Below are positions 49,210 to 58,436 of a stretch of DNA of 64,000 nt, piece after piece. A model generated the notes under the pieces. It did no database searches. It was given only the letters and a program-made list of their open reading frames with translations, and was not told where the DNA came from. Made by a program: the position numbers and the translations under genes. Source of the stretch: Beijerinckiaceae bacterium (GTDB taxonomy: Bacteria > Pseudomonadota > Alphaproteobacteria > Rhizobiales > Beijerinckiaceae); contig JAPZUD010000006.1 of the NCBI GenBank assembly GCA_027533425.1, positions 598,037 through 662,036 on the forward strand, given 5' to 3'. How positions within the stretch are numbered: position 1 is the stretch's first letter; each line of letters opens with the position of its first letter.

Positions 49210-49775
49210 TGCCTGTTGACTATCTCAAGGAAACCCCGTCCCAGACCGCGGGTCCCTATGTCCATATCGGCTTGCTGCCCGCCCAGGCCGGGTTGGCCAT
49301 GCGGCATAACGAGGCTCTGAACATCATTGCGGCCGAGGGCGAACGAATTGTCGTCGAAGGCACTGTTTTTGACGGCCTCGGGAATTCGGTCAAGGATGCC
49401 CTGATCGAGCTGTGGCAGCCCAATGCCAAAGGCGAGCTTGGCGAAAAGGGCCTCTGGGGCCGTGCCGGCGCCGATCACGAGACCGGCCTCTACCGGTTCG
49501 AGACCATTCGACCGCCGGCCCTCCCCTGGCGCAACGGCCAGAGCCAGGCGCCGCATTGCAGCCTTCTGATCTTCGCCCGCGGGATCAACATCCACCTGCA
49601 TACGCGGATGTATTTCCCCGAAGATGCCGCGCTGCATGCCACCGATCCGGCGCTCCAGCGGGTCGATTCGGCCGCCCGCCGCGCGACTCTGGTGGCTGCG
49701 AAACAGGGCCCGGGCCACTATCGCTTTGACATCCGCCTTCAGGGAGAGAATGAAACCGTCTTCTTCGACATGTAG
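49209..49775 (+). CDS. pcaG: Protocatechuate 3,4-dioxygenase alpha subunit
   Basis: PcaG is the non-catalytic partner of PcaH that completes the substrate pocket. The 188-residue product starts PVDYLKETPSQTAGPYVHIG and lacks the paired iron-binding histidines. The ATG sits in a TGATG overlap with the pcaH stop, with GGAGG seven bases upstream; a GTG three bases earlier would also be in frame. Confidence 0.95.
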   Translation: MPVDYLKETPSQTAGPYVHIGLLPAQAGLAMRHNEALNIIAAEGERIVVEGTVFDGLGNSVKDALIELWQPNAKGELGEKGLWGRAGADHETGLYRFETIRPPALPWRNGQSQAPHCSLLIFARGINIHLHTRMYFPEDAALHATDPALQRVDSAARRATLVAAKQGPGHYRFDIRLQGENETVFFDM

Positions 49776-49813
49776 CCGGTTCGTTCGAGCAAACCGGCGG
49801 AGGACGGATCCGG

Positions 49814-51136
49814 ATGGCCATCCACACTCTTGAATCGGCTTTGTATGGCGATCTCTTCGACGATGCCGAGCTGCAGCCTTTGCTCAGCGATGCCGCCGAG
49901 ATCGCCGCGATGATCGCGGCAGAGAAGGCATTGGCCCGTGTGCAGGGCAAGGCGGGGATGATTCCCGCCGAAGCGGCTCTCGCGCTCGAGGCAGCGCTCG
50001 ATCGGGTGATGATCGATCCGGGCGATCTCCGCGCCGCCACCGCCCGCGATGGTGTCGTGGCTCCCGGCCTTGTGGCAGCCTTGCGCAAGCAGATCGAACC
50101 GGACCTCGCACCCTGGCTCCATTGGGGGGCCACCTCGCAGGACATTGCCGATGTTGCCCTGGTGCTGCGGCTCCGCGCGGTGATCGACCTGTTCGATTCC
50201 CGCCTCGAGCGCCTTGTTGCAGCCTTGGCCGAACTCGCCCGTGCCCACCGCGAGACGCCCTGTCTCGCCCGGACGCGGACCCAGATCGCCGCGCCGACCC
50301 TGTTTGGCCTCCGCGTGGCAAACTGGCTCCAGCCCCTGCAGCGCCATCGCCAGCGCCTGCGCGAGATCCGGCCCCGGCTGCTGGTGGTCCAGCTCGGCGG
50401 GGCGGCCGGCAATCTCTCCGCGTTCGGGCCGCGCGGGCTCGAGATCATGGATGCCCTGGCCGACGATCTCGGTCTCGGCCGGGCGGAACCCTGGCATGGC
50501 GGGCGCGACCGGATTGTCGAATTCGGCCTGCTGCTGCTGCTGATCGCCACTTCGATCGGCCGGATCGGCGCCGATCTCGTCAGCCTCGCGCAGTCCGAAA
50601 CCGGCGAACTCGGCTTCGAGGGCGCGGGCGGCTCCTCCACCCTGCCGCAGAAGCAGAATCCGGTGATCGCCGAGGTGCTTGTGGCGCTTGGCCGGGCAGC
50701 GGCGGGGCAGGGCTCGGGCCTGCCCCATGCCGCCCTTCACGCCACCGAACGCGATGGGGCTGCCTGGACACTGGAATGGCTGACCCTGCCGCCCCTGATG
50801 GCGACGACCGGCGCTGCCCTTCGCCTCGCGCAGGAGGCGATCGAGAGGCTCCGCATCGATACCGGCCGTATGGCGGCCAATCTGGCGGCGACCCGTGAAC
50901 TCGTCATGGCGGAAGCCGCGACCTTTGCGCTGGCAGCGGCCTCCGACCGGAACCAGGCGGCCGCGATCGTGCGCGAGGGGATCCAGGCCATGGCCCAGGA
51001 TACCCGTCCGCTGCTGGCGGTGCTCGAAGAGCGCTCGCCGGTGATTGTCGACTGGGAGGCCCTGCGGGACCCGCTGAACCAGCTCGAGCCGGCGAGGATG
51101 CTGATTGACAGGATCCTCGCCGGCCTCGACAGCTGA
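49814..51136 (+). CDS. pcaB: 3-carboxy-cis,cis-muconate cycloisomerase
   Basis: PcaB lactonises beta-carboxymuconate to gamma-carboxymuconolactone, the substrate of PcaC. It belongs to the fumarase/argininosuccinase superfamily; the 440-residue product has the signature loop GSSTLPQKQNP near residue 276 and HWGATSQDIADVAL near 102. It is 38 bases after pcaG and converges on the dioxygenase gene with three bases between. Confidence 0.94.
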   Translation: MAIHTLESALYGDLFDDAELQPLLSDAAEIAAMIAAEKALARVQGKAGMIPAEAALALEAALDRVMIDPGDLRAATARDGVVAPGLVAALRKQIEPDLAPWLHWGATSQDIADVALVLRLRAVIDLFDSRLERLVAALAELARAHRETPCLARTRTQIAAPTLFGLRVANWLQPLQRHRQRLREIRPRLLVVQLGGAAGNLSAFGPRGLEIMDALADDLGLGRAEPWHGGRDRIVEFGLLLLLIATSIGRIGADLVSLAQSETGELGFEGAGGSSTLPQKQNPVIAEVLVALGRAAAGQGSGLPHAALHATERDGAAWTLEWLTLPPLMATTGAALRLAQEAIERLRIDTGRMAANLAATRELVMAEAATFALAAASDRNQAAAIVREGIQAMAQDTRPLLAVLEERSPVIVDWEALRDPLNQLEPARMLIDRILAGLDS

Positions 51137-51139
51137 ACC

Positions 51140-52084
51140 TCAGGCAATCGGCTTGAGGTTGCGCTCGATCTCGGCGCGCTTTTTCTCGAGGAAGGGCGGC
51201 AGGGACAGGCTCTCGCCCATGCTCTCTTTTGGCTCGTCCGTAGCGAAGCCCGGCCCGTCCGTCGCGATCTCGATCAGGATGCCGTTGGGCTCCCGCACGT
51301 AGAGCGACCGGAAATAGAACCGGTCCACCGGGCCGGAGGAGGGCAGGCCGAGCTGCTTGTAGCGGTCGACCCAATAGGCATATTCCTGCTCGTCCCGTGC
51401 CCGGAAGGCCACGTGATGCACGCCGCCGGCGCCTTGCCGGGCAGTCGGCGCACCCGGCTCGATCGCGACGTGGAATTCCGCACCCGGCCCGCCTTCGCCC
51501 ATCGCGAAGACCACGACCTCGGTCCCGTCCGTCCGGGCATAGCTCCGCTCCCGCCGCATCTCGTAAAGCAGCGTCAGGAAACGTTCGGTCGGCGTGATAT
51601 CCGGCACGCTGATCTCGATCGGACCGAGGCCGCGGATCTGGTGCCCGGCTGGGACCGGGCTCCTCGACCACGGGAAGGCCTCGCCGGCCCCGCCATCCAC
51701 GACGAGGCGGAAGCGCTGGCCCTCGTGATCCTCGAAATCGAGCGAGGCGCGCCCGTCCAGGACATGGATCGCGCCATGCCGGACCTTGTGTGCCTCGAAC
51801 CGGGCCTCCCAGTAGGCGAGGCTCGCCTCGTCGCCAACGCGGAAGCCGGTCCGCGTGATCGAATGCGTGCCGCGCCGTTCCGGCGGGACAGGCCATTCGA
51901 AGAAGGTCAGGTCGGTGCCGGGCGTCGCCTCGCCATCGGCATAGAACAGGTGATAGGCCGAGACATCGTCCTGGTTGACGGTCTTCTTCACCAGCCGCAG
52001 CCCGAGGATCTCGGTGTAGAATCGGTGATTGGCCCGGGCATCGGCCGTGATGGCGGTGAGGTGATGGATGCCATGCAGTTGCAT
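51140..52084 (-). CDS. Ring-cleaving extradiol dioxygenase-like protein (MhqO/glyoxalase family)
   Basis: A 314-residue vicinal-oxygen-chelate protein with two glyoxalase-like domains. The N-terminal HGIHHLTAITADARANHRFY and the central GGVHHVAFRA supply metal-binding histidines, with a glutamate in the C-terminal ILIEIATD. The length and ends match MhqO/DODE-type ring-cleaving dioxygenases that act on hydroquinones and related phenols. The ATG follows AGGAG. Upstream is an AT-rich gap with an ATTG-N8-CAAT inverted repeat, perhaps a MarR-type site. The substrate is unknown; pca neighbours suggest aromatic catabolism. Confidence 0.82.
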   Translation of the reverse strand: MQLHGIHHLTAITADARANHRFYTEILGLRLVKKTVNQDDVSAYHLFYADGEATPGTDLTFFEWPVPPERRGTHSITRTGFRVGDEASLAYWEARFEAHKVRHGAIHVLDGRASLDFEDHEGQRFRLVVDGGAGEAFPWSRSPVPAGHQIRGLGPIEISVPDITPTERFLTLLYEMRRERSYARTDGTEVVVFAMGEGGPGAEFHVAIEPGAPTARQGAGGVHHVAFRARDEQEYAYWVDRYKQLGLPSSGPVDRFYFRSLYVREPNGILIEIATDGPGFATDEPKESMGESLSLPPFLEKKRAEIERNLKPIA

Positions 52085-52273
52085 CGGGAACTCCTGGGGG
52101 ATGACCCCGCATTCATTGCGTTGACGCATATATAGTCCGGCGACCTGGATAATCCATTGCATAAATACAATTTCACTTTGGGAGTCGGGTTCGGACTCCT
52201 GCAATTTGGCAAGGAAGGGATTTTCAACTAAGGACAGCTATCTCCCTTGCTGCATCCCCTTGGAATATCACAG

Positions 52274-52888
52274 ATGACCATTCGCGTGCATCGCGGCGAC
52301 CTCGCCAAGCCCATCCCCTCCGGCGCCGTCGTGGCGATCGACACCGAGACGCTCGGTCTGGTCCCGCATCGAGACAGGCTCTGCGTCGTCCAGCTTTCCA
52401 CGGGTGACGGCACCGCCGACGTGATCCAGATTGCGCCGGGGCAGAAATCCGCGCCCAACCTTGTGGCCATGCTGTCGGACCCGCGCACGCTGAAACTCTT
52501 CCATTTCGCGCGCTTTGACCTGGCGGTGCTGCGCCTGACCTTCGGCGTGATGCCCTCGCCGGTCTATTGCACCAAGATCGCCTCGCGACTGACGCGCACC
52601 TACACCGACCGGCATGGCCTGAAAGACATCACCCGGGAACTGCTTGGCGTCGAACTGTCCAAGCAGCAGCAATCCTCCGACTGGGCCGCCGAGACCCTCA
52701 CGGATGCCCAATTGGCCTATGCGGCCTCGGATGTGCTCTATCTCCACGGCCTCAAGGCGAAGTTCGATACCATGCTGGCACGCGAGAACCGCATGGCTCT
52801 GGCGCAATCCTGCTTCGACTTTCTCCCGACCCGGTCCCAGCTGGATCTGGATGGCTGGCCGGAAACGGATATCTTCGCGCATAGCTGA
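52274..52888 (+). CDS. Ribonuclease D-like 3'-5' exonuclease (short form)
   Basis: DEDDy exonuclease of 204 residues, corresponding to the catalytic domain of RNase D without HRDC domains. ExoI is AIDTETLGL near residue 28, ExoII HFARFDLAVL near 82, and the DEDDy tyrosine lies in QLAYAASDVLYL near 155. The ATG at 52274 is preferred to an upstream ORF extension of nine residues. It lies 78 bases before lptC, the normal alphaproteobacterial position. Confidence 0.9.
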   Translation: MTIRVHRGDLAKPIPSGAVVAIDTETLGLVPHRDRLCVVQLSTGDGTADVIQIAPGQKSAPNLVAMLSDPRTLKLFHFARFDLAVLRLTFGVMPSPVYCTKIASRLTRTYTDRHGLKDITRELLGVELSKQQQSSDWAAETLTDAQLAYAASDVLYLHGLKAKFDTMLARENRMALAQSCFDFLPTRSQLDLDGWPETDIFAHS

Positions 52889-52966
52889 GGCGGGCCGACA
52901 AGAAATTGGCGTGTTTGTTCCTCATATCCTCGGGCAACGACAAAAGGTGAAGGACGGCGGCAGGCC

Positions 52967-53722
52967 ATGGCCATGACAGGCGGCATAGCAACAGGACGGG
53001 AAGCGGGCCGGTTTGGCCGCTGGCTCGCCCCGGCTGCCGAGTCCGACCTTCCGCCGCATCTGCAGGATCACCCCGCCTTCCGCGCTGCAGCGCGCCATTC
53101 CCGCCGCGTCCGGTTCTGGCGCCGGACAATCCCCGTTCTGGCCTTCCTGACGATCCTATTCCTGGTGGTCCGGACAGTGGCCGGCATCCTGGCCGTCCCT
53201 GACGTTTCGACCGACACGGTCGGCATCCAGGGCCGCAAGATCGTGATGGAGAAGCCGCGCCTGTCCGGCTTCAAGCGCGATGGCAGCTCCTATGAGCTGA
53301 ATGCCACCACCGCCACGCAGGATATCAAGACCCCGAACATGGTCGAGCTCGACGGCCTCAAGGCCCGGCTGCAGACCGGAAAAGAGGGCTGGGCCGATCT
53401 CGCCGGTGCGCGCGGCACATATGACAGCAAGGGCGAGAAGCTTGATGTCGATGGCGGGGTCTCGGTCCGCACCGAAACGGGCATGGACGCCCGCCTGAAG
53501 GATGCCCAGATCGATTTCCGCTCGGGGCTGATCGTCACCGACAAGCCTGTCGAGGTGAAGACCAATCAAGGAGATGTGGCCGCTGACCGCATGCAGGTTC
53601 ACGAGAACGGGCGCAAGCTGGTCTTCGAGGGCCGCGTCCGCAGCATCTTCGTCAATCCCGGTTCCTCGTCCGGGCCGGACAAGCAGGAGACCGGAGCCCC
53701 CGCGCCCGGCAAGGACCCATGA
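52967..53722 (+). CDS. lptC: LPS export ABC transporter periplasmic protein LptC
   Basis: LptC passes lipopolysaccharide from the LptBFG transporter to LptA. The 251-residue product has one membrane anchor (about residues 55-75), a periplasmic beta-jellyroll domain (about 85-225) and a short proline-rich tail. It overlaps lptA by four bases. Sequence is weakly conserved, so the call relies on topology and the lptC-lptA-lptB order. Confidence 0.88.
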   Translation: MAMTGGIATGREAGRFGRWLAPAAESDLPPHLQDHPAFRAAARHSRRVRFWRRTIPVLAFLTILFLVVRTVAGILAVPDVSTDTVGIQGRKIVMEKPRLSGFKRDGSSYELNATTATQDIKTPNMVELDGLKARLQTGKEGWADLAGARGTYDSKGEKLDVDGGVSVRTETGMDARLKDAQIDFRSGLIVTDKPVEVKTNQGDVAADRMQVHENGRKLVFEGRVRSIFVNPGSSSGPDKQETGAPAPGKDP

Positions 53723-54327
53723 TGATCGACATGTTTCGCAAGGCAGCGCTCGGCGCGGCCGTGATGGTCATTGCTGCCGCCGCCCCTGCCTTGGCGCAGA
53801 AGGCGAAGAGCGGCACCGGCGCACCCTTCGCCGGGTTCGGCTCCAGCTCGAAGGAGCCGATCAGGATCGATTCCAACCGCCTCGAGGTCTTCGACAAGGA
53901 GAACCGCGCGGTCTATTCCGGCGATGTCGTGGTCGTGCAGGGGCAGACGACGGTCCGCTCGTCACAGATGATTGTCCATTACATCACCAACAAGAGTGCG
54001 GGCGGCAGCAGCCAGGCGGCACCGGCGGGCCAGAATTCGATCCGCAAGATCGATTTCGAAGGTCCGGTCAGCGTCAGTTCGGGCACGCAGGCCGCCACCG
54101 GCAAGTTCATGACCTATGACGCGCAGGCCGAAACCGTGACCCTGACCGGCAATGTCATCATTTCCGATTGTGACAATGTCCAGCGCGGCGAGCGCGCGGT
54201 CTATGACGTGAAGACCGGCCGGGCCACGGTCGATGCCGGAGCGAAGGGCCGCGTGCAGGGTGTCTTCACGCCCGGCAGCGACGACAAGAAGAAGGCCGCG
54301 GGCGAATGCGGCCCGCGGACGAACTGA
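53719..54327 (+). CDS. lptA: LPS transport periplasmic protein LptA (OstA)
   Basis: LptA oligomerises into the periplasmic bridge for lipopolysaccharide. The 202-residue precursor has a signal peptide (about 1-26, ending APALAQ) and an OstA-like domain with repeated beta-strands (IRIDSNRLEVFDKENRAVY, then GDVVVVQGQTTVRS). A glycine/serine insertion near residue 95 and a Lys-rich C-terminus are visible. Confidence 0.93.
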   Translation: MMIDMFRKAALGAAVMVIAAAAPALAQKAKSGTGAPFAGFGSSSKEPIRIDSNRLEVFDKENRAVYSGDVVVVQGQTTVRSSQMIVHYITNKSAGGSSQAAPAGQNSIRKIDFEGPVSVSSGTQAATGKFMTYDAQAETVTLTGNVIISDCDNVQRGERAVYDVKTGRATVDAGAKGRVQGVFTPGSDDKKKAAGECGPRTN

Positions 54328-54403
54328 GACAGGGGCATTGCCACAGCCCCTCGAAGGCCGGCATAAGCAGGCAATCGGGCGGCAGGGGTAACAGGGGCAG
54401 GGC

Positions 54404-55267
54404 GTGCTGGGCAGATGGCTGAAGCGAAGGCGGGGCACGGCTGGGGACGCGGCGCGTCCGGCTGCGCCCGCCATGCCGGCCGCTCCGACCATCCGTGGCG
54501 CGCGGCTTCCGCAGCGGGCCGATGAATCCGGCCGCGACCCCGGCGAGGCCATGCTGGCGGCCTATTCGCTCGGCAAGAGCTATGGCAAGCGGCAGGTCGT
54601 CCGCGATGTCAGTCTCAATGTCCGCCGGGGCGAGGCCGTGGGCCTTCTGGGCCCCAACGGCGCCGGGAAGACCACCGTCTTCTATATGATCACCGGCCTT
54701 GTCCCGGCCGATCAGGGCCAGATCCAGCTGGACGGGTTCGACATCACCCGCCTGCCGATGTATCGCCGCGCGCGGCTCGGCATCGGCTATCTGCCACAGG
54801 AAGCCTCGATCTTCCGTGGCCTGACCGTTGAGGACAATATCCGCGCCGTGCTCGAGATGGTCGAGCCGGACCGGCGCAAGCGCGAGGAGCAGCTTGACGC
54901 GCTGCTCGACGAATTCTCGATCACCCGCCTGCGGAAATCGCCGTCGATTGCCCTGTCAGGCGGCGAAAGGCGACGCTGCGAGATTGCCCGCGCCCTGGCT
55001 GGCCGCCCGAATTTCATGCTGCTGGACGAGCCCTTTGCCGGGATTGACCCCATCGCCGTCGGCGACATCCAGGACCTTGTGCTCCATCTCAAGGCGCGCG
55101 GCATCGGCGTGCTGATCACCGACCACAATGTCCGCGAGACGCTGAGCCTGATCGATCGCGCCTATATCATCCATTCCGGCCAGGTGCTGATGGAAGGCAC
55201 GCCCGAGGAGATCATCGCTTCACCCGATGTCCGCCGTCTCTATCTCGGCGAGGATTTCCGCCTCTAG
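54404..55267 (+). CDS. lptB: LPS export ABC transporter ATPase LptB
   Basis: LptB powers lipopolysaccharide extraction from the inner membrane. The 287-residue product has Walker [10 protein letters not shown] near residue 84, signature ALSGGERRR near 186 and Walker [13 protein letters not shown] near 206. A GTG start gives a ~45-residue basic, proline-rich N-terminal extension, as in rhizobial homologues; an internal ATG at about 54551 would give a standard 238-residue ATPase. It precedes rpoN by 169 bases. Confidence 0.94.
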   Translation: MLGRWLKRRRGTAGDAARPAAPAMPAAPTIRGARLPQRADESGRDPGEAMLAAYSLGKSYGKRQVVRDVSLNVRRGEAVGLLGPNGAGKTTVFYMITGLVPADQGQIQLDGFDITRLPMYRRARLGIGYLPQEASIFRGLTVEDNIRAVLEMVEPDRRKREEQLDALLDEFSITRLRKSPSIALSGGERRRCEIARALAGRPNFMLLDEPFAGIDPIAVGDIQDLVLHLKARGIGVLITDHNVRETLSLIDRAYIIHSGQVLMEGTPEEIIASPDVRRLYLGEDFRL

Positions 55268-55436
55268 CTGCGATTCGGAGCGCGCCGGCAGCGATGCGTT
55301 GACGCAGCGCAACATTAACCCAACTTCGCGCTTGCACTTCACGAAGGCACAAGCGAGTGTGCAATATCTGTGCCGATCACGAAGGCGGGTCGATTCGACG
55401 CGCCGCACGACAGGGACAGGCAGGCGGTAAAGCGGG

Positions 55437-56975
55437 ATGTCGATCAGTCAAAAACTGATGATGCGCCAGAGCCAGTCTCTGGTCATGACGCCGCAGCTGC
55501 TGCAGGCGATCAAGCTCCTTCAGTTCTCCACCGTCGAGCTGCAGGATTACGTCGAGGCCGAGCTCGAGAAGAACCCGCTGCTCGAGCGGGATGGCCGGGC
55601 CGACGAAGCACCGATCAGCCAGGAGGAGCGGCCGGATACGACCGCCACGACGGCCGAGCCGGGAGACTGGGCCCGCGAGGACCTGCCTGCCGACCGCGCC
55701 ACGCTGGAACGCGAGACCGGAACCGATTTCGAGAATGCCTTCCCGGACGAGGCCGTGCCCGACCAGGCCCTGCCCCAGCCGGATTCCCCCTTCTGGAACC
55801 TGTCCGGCGGCAGCGGCAAAGGGGCCTCGCTGGATGATGACGATCACAATCTCGAGGCCTATTGCGCCAGCGCAACGACGTTGCACCAGCATCTCGAGAA
55901 CCAGCTCGGCTGCACCGATACCGACGATCTGACCCGCGTGATCGCCGCTCAGATGATCGACCAGATCGACCAGACCGGATACCTGCTCGAATCGCTTGCC
56001 GATATCAGCCAGCGGCTCGGCGTGCCCGAGTCGCGCTGCCAGCTCGCGCTGGAAATCGTGCAAGGTTTCGATCCGGTCGGGGTCGGGGCCCGAAATCTCG
56101 CCGAATGCCTCCGGATCCAGCTGCGCGAGAAGGACCGGCTTGACCCCGCCATGGCGGCTCTGGTCGACCATCTCGACCTGTTGGCCAAGCGAGAATTCGG
56201 CCAGCTCCGGCGTGTCTGCGGTGTCGACGAGGAAGACCTCGCGGATATGATCGCCGAGATCCGTCGTCTCGATCCCAAGCCAGGCCTTATCTTCGGCGCG
56301 AACCCCGTCGATCCGGTCACGCCGGATGTCTTCGTGCGTGCGACACCGGATGGCGGCTGGCAGGTTGACCTGAACTCGGATGCGCTGCCCCGCGTCGTCG
56401 CCAACAAGACCTTCTATGCCCGCGTGGCCGGCAAGGGCGCCGAGAAGGAAGTCCGGGCCTTCATCGACGAGGCCTGGACCAACGCGAACTGGATCGTCCG
56501 CAGCCTCGAGCAGCGGGCGCGCACCATCCTCAAGGTCGCCAGCGAGATCGTCCGTCAGCAGGATGCGTTCTTCACCTACGGTGTCGCCCATCTCCGGCCG
56601 CTCAACCTGAAGATGATTGCGGATGCCGTGTCGCTGCACGAATCGACCATCAGCCGCGTGACCGCCAACAAGTTCATGTCGACGCCGCGCGGCCTGTTCG
56701 AAATGAAGTATTTCTTTACCACGGCGATCGCTTCTTCCGATGGTGGCGCCTCCGTTTCCTCCGAGGCCGTGCGATACCGGATCAAGCAATTGATCGATCA
56801 GGAAGAAGCGCAGGCCGTGCTCTCCGATGACGCGATCGTCGACAAGTTGCGCGAGATGGGCATCGATATCGCCCGCCGCACTGTGGCAAAATACCGCGAA
56901 GGCCTGGGAATCGCCTCGTCTTCCGTGCGTCGGCGCGAGAAGATGGCTGCCTTGCCCCGCAGCCGGGCCGGCTGA
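55437..56975 (+). CDS. rpoN: RNA polymerase sigma-54 factor
   Basis: RpoN directs RNA polymerase to -24/-12 promoters that need AAA+ activators. The 512-residue product has the glutamine/leucine-rich activator-interacting region I (about 1-50, LMMRQSQSLVMTPQLLQAI), an acidic region II (about 55-130), the core-binding and HTH domains, and the RpoN box ARRTVAKYRE at 479-488. The 169-base upstream gap probably holds its promoter; no -24/-12 site was seen in it. Confidence 0.97.
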   Translation: MSISQKLMMRQSQSLVMTPQLLQAIKLLQFSTVELQDYVEAELEKNPLLERDGRADEAPISQEERPDTTATTAEPGDWAREDLPADRATLERETGTDFENAFPDEAVPDQALPQPDSPFWNLSGGSGKGASLDDDDHNLEAYCASATTLHQHLENQLGCTDTDDLTRVIAAQMIDQIDQTGYLLESLADISQRLGVPESRCQLALEIVQGFDPVGVGARNLAECLRIQLREKDRLDPAMAALVDHLDLLAKREFGQLRRVCGVDEEDLADMIAEIRRLDPKPGLIFGANPVDPVTPDVFVRATPDGGWQVDLNSDALPRVVANKTFYARVAGKGAEKEVRAFIDEAWTNANWIVRSLEQRARTILKVASEIVRQQDAFFTYGVAHLRPLNLKMIADAVSLHESTISRVTANKFMSTPRGLFEMKYFFTTAIASSDGGASVSSEAVRYRIKQLIDQEEAQAVLSDDAIVDKLREMGIDIARRTVAKYREGLGIASSSVRRREKMAALPRSRAG

Positions 56976-57206
56976 ACCCTGCCGGTTTTGCCATCAGCCC
57001 GCCCGGATTCCGGGCAGCGCGCTGTTGCAGGGCAGCACGGGCTTTCGTTGACTTTGCGCGAAGCCCGGACGTAGCCTCTCCTTCCAGAAGCAGAGGAGGA
57101 ATCAGGCGCAGCATCCCTCACGGAACCCTGTGGCCGGCCTGGCCACATCGCACCCGAATCGGCTCCCCTCACAGGGGTGGCCCGTCTCTTATTTGAGGTT
57201 CAATCC

Positions 57207-57779
57207 ATGGCGATACGTGTTTCCGGCAAGAACATCGATCTCGGCGACGTGCTAAGGGCACAGGCCGAGATTCGGCTCAACGATGCGGTGCGCAAATATG
57301 TCGATGCCGGCTATTCGGGCCATGTCACCGTCGCGAAGGACGGGATCGGCTTCAAGACCGAATGCGCTGTCCATTTCGATCACGGGCCGGTCATGCATGT
57401 GACCGGCGAAGCCACGGATGCCTACCAGAGCGTCGGAATCGCGGTGGAGCGGATCGCCAAGCAGCTCCGCCGCTTCAAGCGCAAACGGGACCGCCACGGT
57501 GCCGACCGCCTCAACGCGGCGGATTTCGCGGGGATGGCGGCGCCCATGGTCAATGGCCATGACGATGCCGAAGATGACGTGATCGAGGTGACGGGTGCCG
57601 GTGCAGCCATCATCGCCGAACCTCTCGCCGGCGCGATGCGGCTCTCGATTACCGGTGCCGTTGCCGCCTTCGAAAAGGGAACGGCCCCTGTTCTCGTCTT
57701 CCGAAATGCCGGCACCGAGCGGATCAACGTGCTGTACCGGCGCGAGGACGGGCATTACGGCTGGGTTGATATCGGTTGA
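57207..57779 (+). CDS. hpf: Long-form ribosome hibernation promoting factor
   Basis: Hpf dimerises 70S ribosomes into inactive 100S particles. The 190-residue product has an N-terminal S30AE domain (about 1-105, IRVSGKNIDLGDVLRAQAE) and a C-terminal dimerisation domain (about 128-190, with the RNAGTERINVLYRREDGHYG motif), so it is the long form. The ATG at 57207 follows GAGG. The rpoN-hpf-ptsN order is conserved. An inverted repeat CGGGCTT / AAGCCCG (57038-57044, 57061-57067) brackets a possible TTGACT -35 in its 231-base upstream gap. Confidence 0.94.
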   Translation: MAIRVSGKNIDLGDVLRAQAEIRLNDAVRKYVDAGYSGHVTVAKDGIGFKTECAVHFDHGPVMHVTGEATDAYQSVGIAVERIAKQLRRFKRKRDRHGADRLNAADFAGMAAPMVNGHDDAEDDVIEVTGAGAAIIAEPLAGAMRLSITGAVAAFEKGTAPVLVFRNAGTERINVLYRREDGHYGWVDIG

Positions 57780-57793
57780 CTTTGCCCCGCCGG

Positions 57794-57818
57794 GGCCAGG
57801 GCCGAGTTGGCTCTGGCC
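57794..57818 (+). terminator. Hairpin between hpf and ptsN
   Basis: A 10-base stem GGCCAGGGCC / GGCTCTGGCC (one G-U pair) around the loop GAGTT starts 14 bases after the hpf stop. Only TT follows, so it is a weak terminator or a stabilising 3' structure. Confidence 0.5.
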
Positions 57819-57849
57819 TTCCGGCACGCATTCTGCTTAGAGGGTGCCC

Positions 57850-58314
57850 ATGACGATCACCTCTCTGATCACGCCCGAATCGGTGCTGGCCGGCCTCAAG
57901 GGGAACGGCAAGAAGCAGATCCTCCAGGATCTTGCCGGCCATATCGCGCGCGTGGCCGGCCTGAACGAGCGTCTTGTCTTCGAAACGCTGCTCCAGCGCG
58001 AGCGGCTGGGCACGACGGCAATCGGGCAGGGCATTGCCATCCCGCATGGCCGCATAGCCGGTCTCGGCCGGCTGGTCGGGTTTTTCGCCCAGCTTGCACG
58101 ACCGGTCGATTTCGAAGCGCTGGATGGCGAGCCGGTGGACCTCGTCTTCGTGTTGCTTGCGCCCGAGGATGCGGGCGCGGACCATCTCCAGGCCTTGGCG
58201 CGGATTGCGCGGCTTTTCCGCGCACCCGGCGTGCCGCAGAAGCTGCGCCAGACGGATGATGCCGCGGCGATCTATGCGATTCTGACTTCGGAGACGACCT
58301 CGCGCGCCGCCTGA
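57850..58314 (+). CDS. ptsN: PTS nitrogen-regulatory protein EIIA-Ntr
   Basis: PtsN is the terminal phospho-acceptor of the nitrogen PTS and regulates transporters, potassium homeostasis and other processes. The 154-residue EIIA domain has the phosphorylated histidine in GIAIPHGRI (H66). The ATG at 57850 has GAGGG five bases upstream; a GTG six bases earlier is in frame. Downstream a nested hairpin separates it from the convergent yqhA-like gene. Confidence 0.95.
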   Translation: MTITSLITPESVLAGLKGNGKKQILQDLAGHIARVAGLNERLVFETLLQRERLGTTAIGQGIAIPHGRIAGLGRLVGFFAQLARPVDFEALDGEPVDLVFVLLAPEDAGADHLQALARIARLFRAPGVPQKLRQTDDAAAIYAILTSETTSRAA

Positions 58315-58343
58315 GCCTGCCCGCGAGGAGGCAGCAGACCGGG

Positions 58344-58388
58344 GGCGAAGCCATTCATGGCCGGGTGGGACCCCGGGAGCGCTTCGCC
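58344..58388. terminator. Nested hairpin between convergent ptsN and the YqhA-family gene
   Basis: An outer stem GGCGAAGC (58344-58351) / GCTTCGCC (58381-58388) encloses an inner CCGGG / CCCGG stem. No T-run follows on either strand, so it may be a Rho-assisted or structural transcript end for both genes. Confidence 0.4.
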
Positions 58389-58402
58389 TATAAAGGGCTC
58401 TC

Positions 58403-58436
58403 GGTCATCAATGGCTCTTGGTCATTAATGGCTCTT
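58403..58436. repeat. 17-base tandem duplication at the 3' end of the YqhA-family gene
   Basis: Two adjacent units, 58403-58419 and 58420-58436, differ by one base (C/T). They span the last codons (AKSH) and stop of the minus-strand gene, and look like a local slippage duplication. Confidence 0.85.

Noticed and set aside
58403..58436. CRISPR or longer repeat array
   Set aside because: Only two adjacent 17-base units without spacers; a simple slippage duplication.
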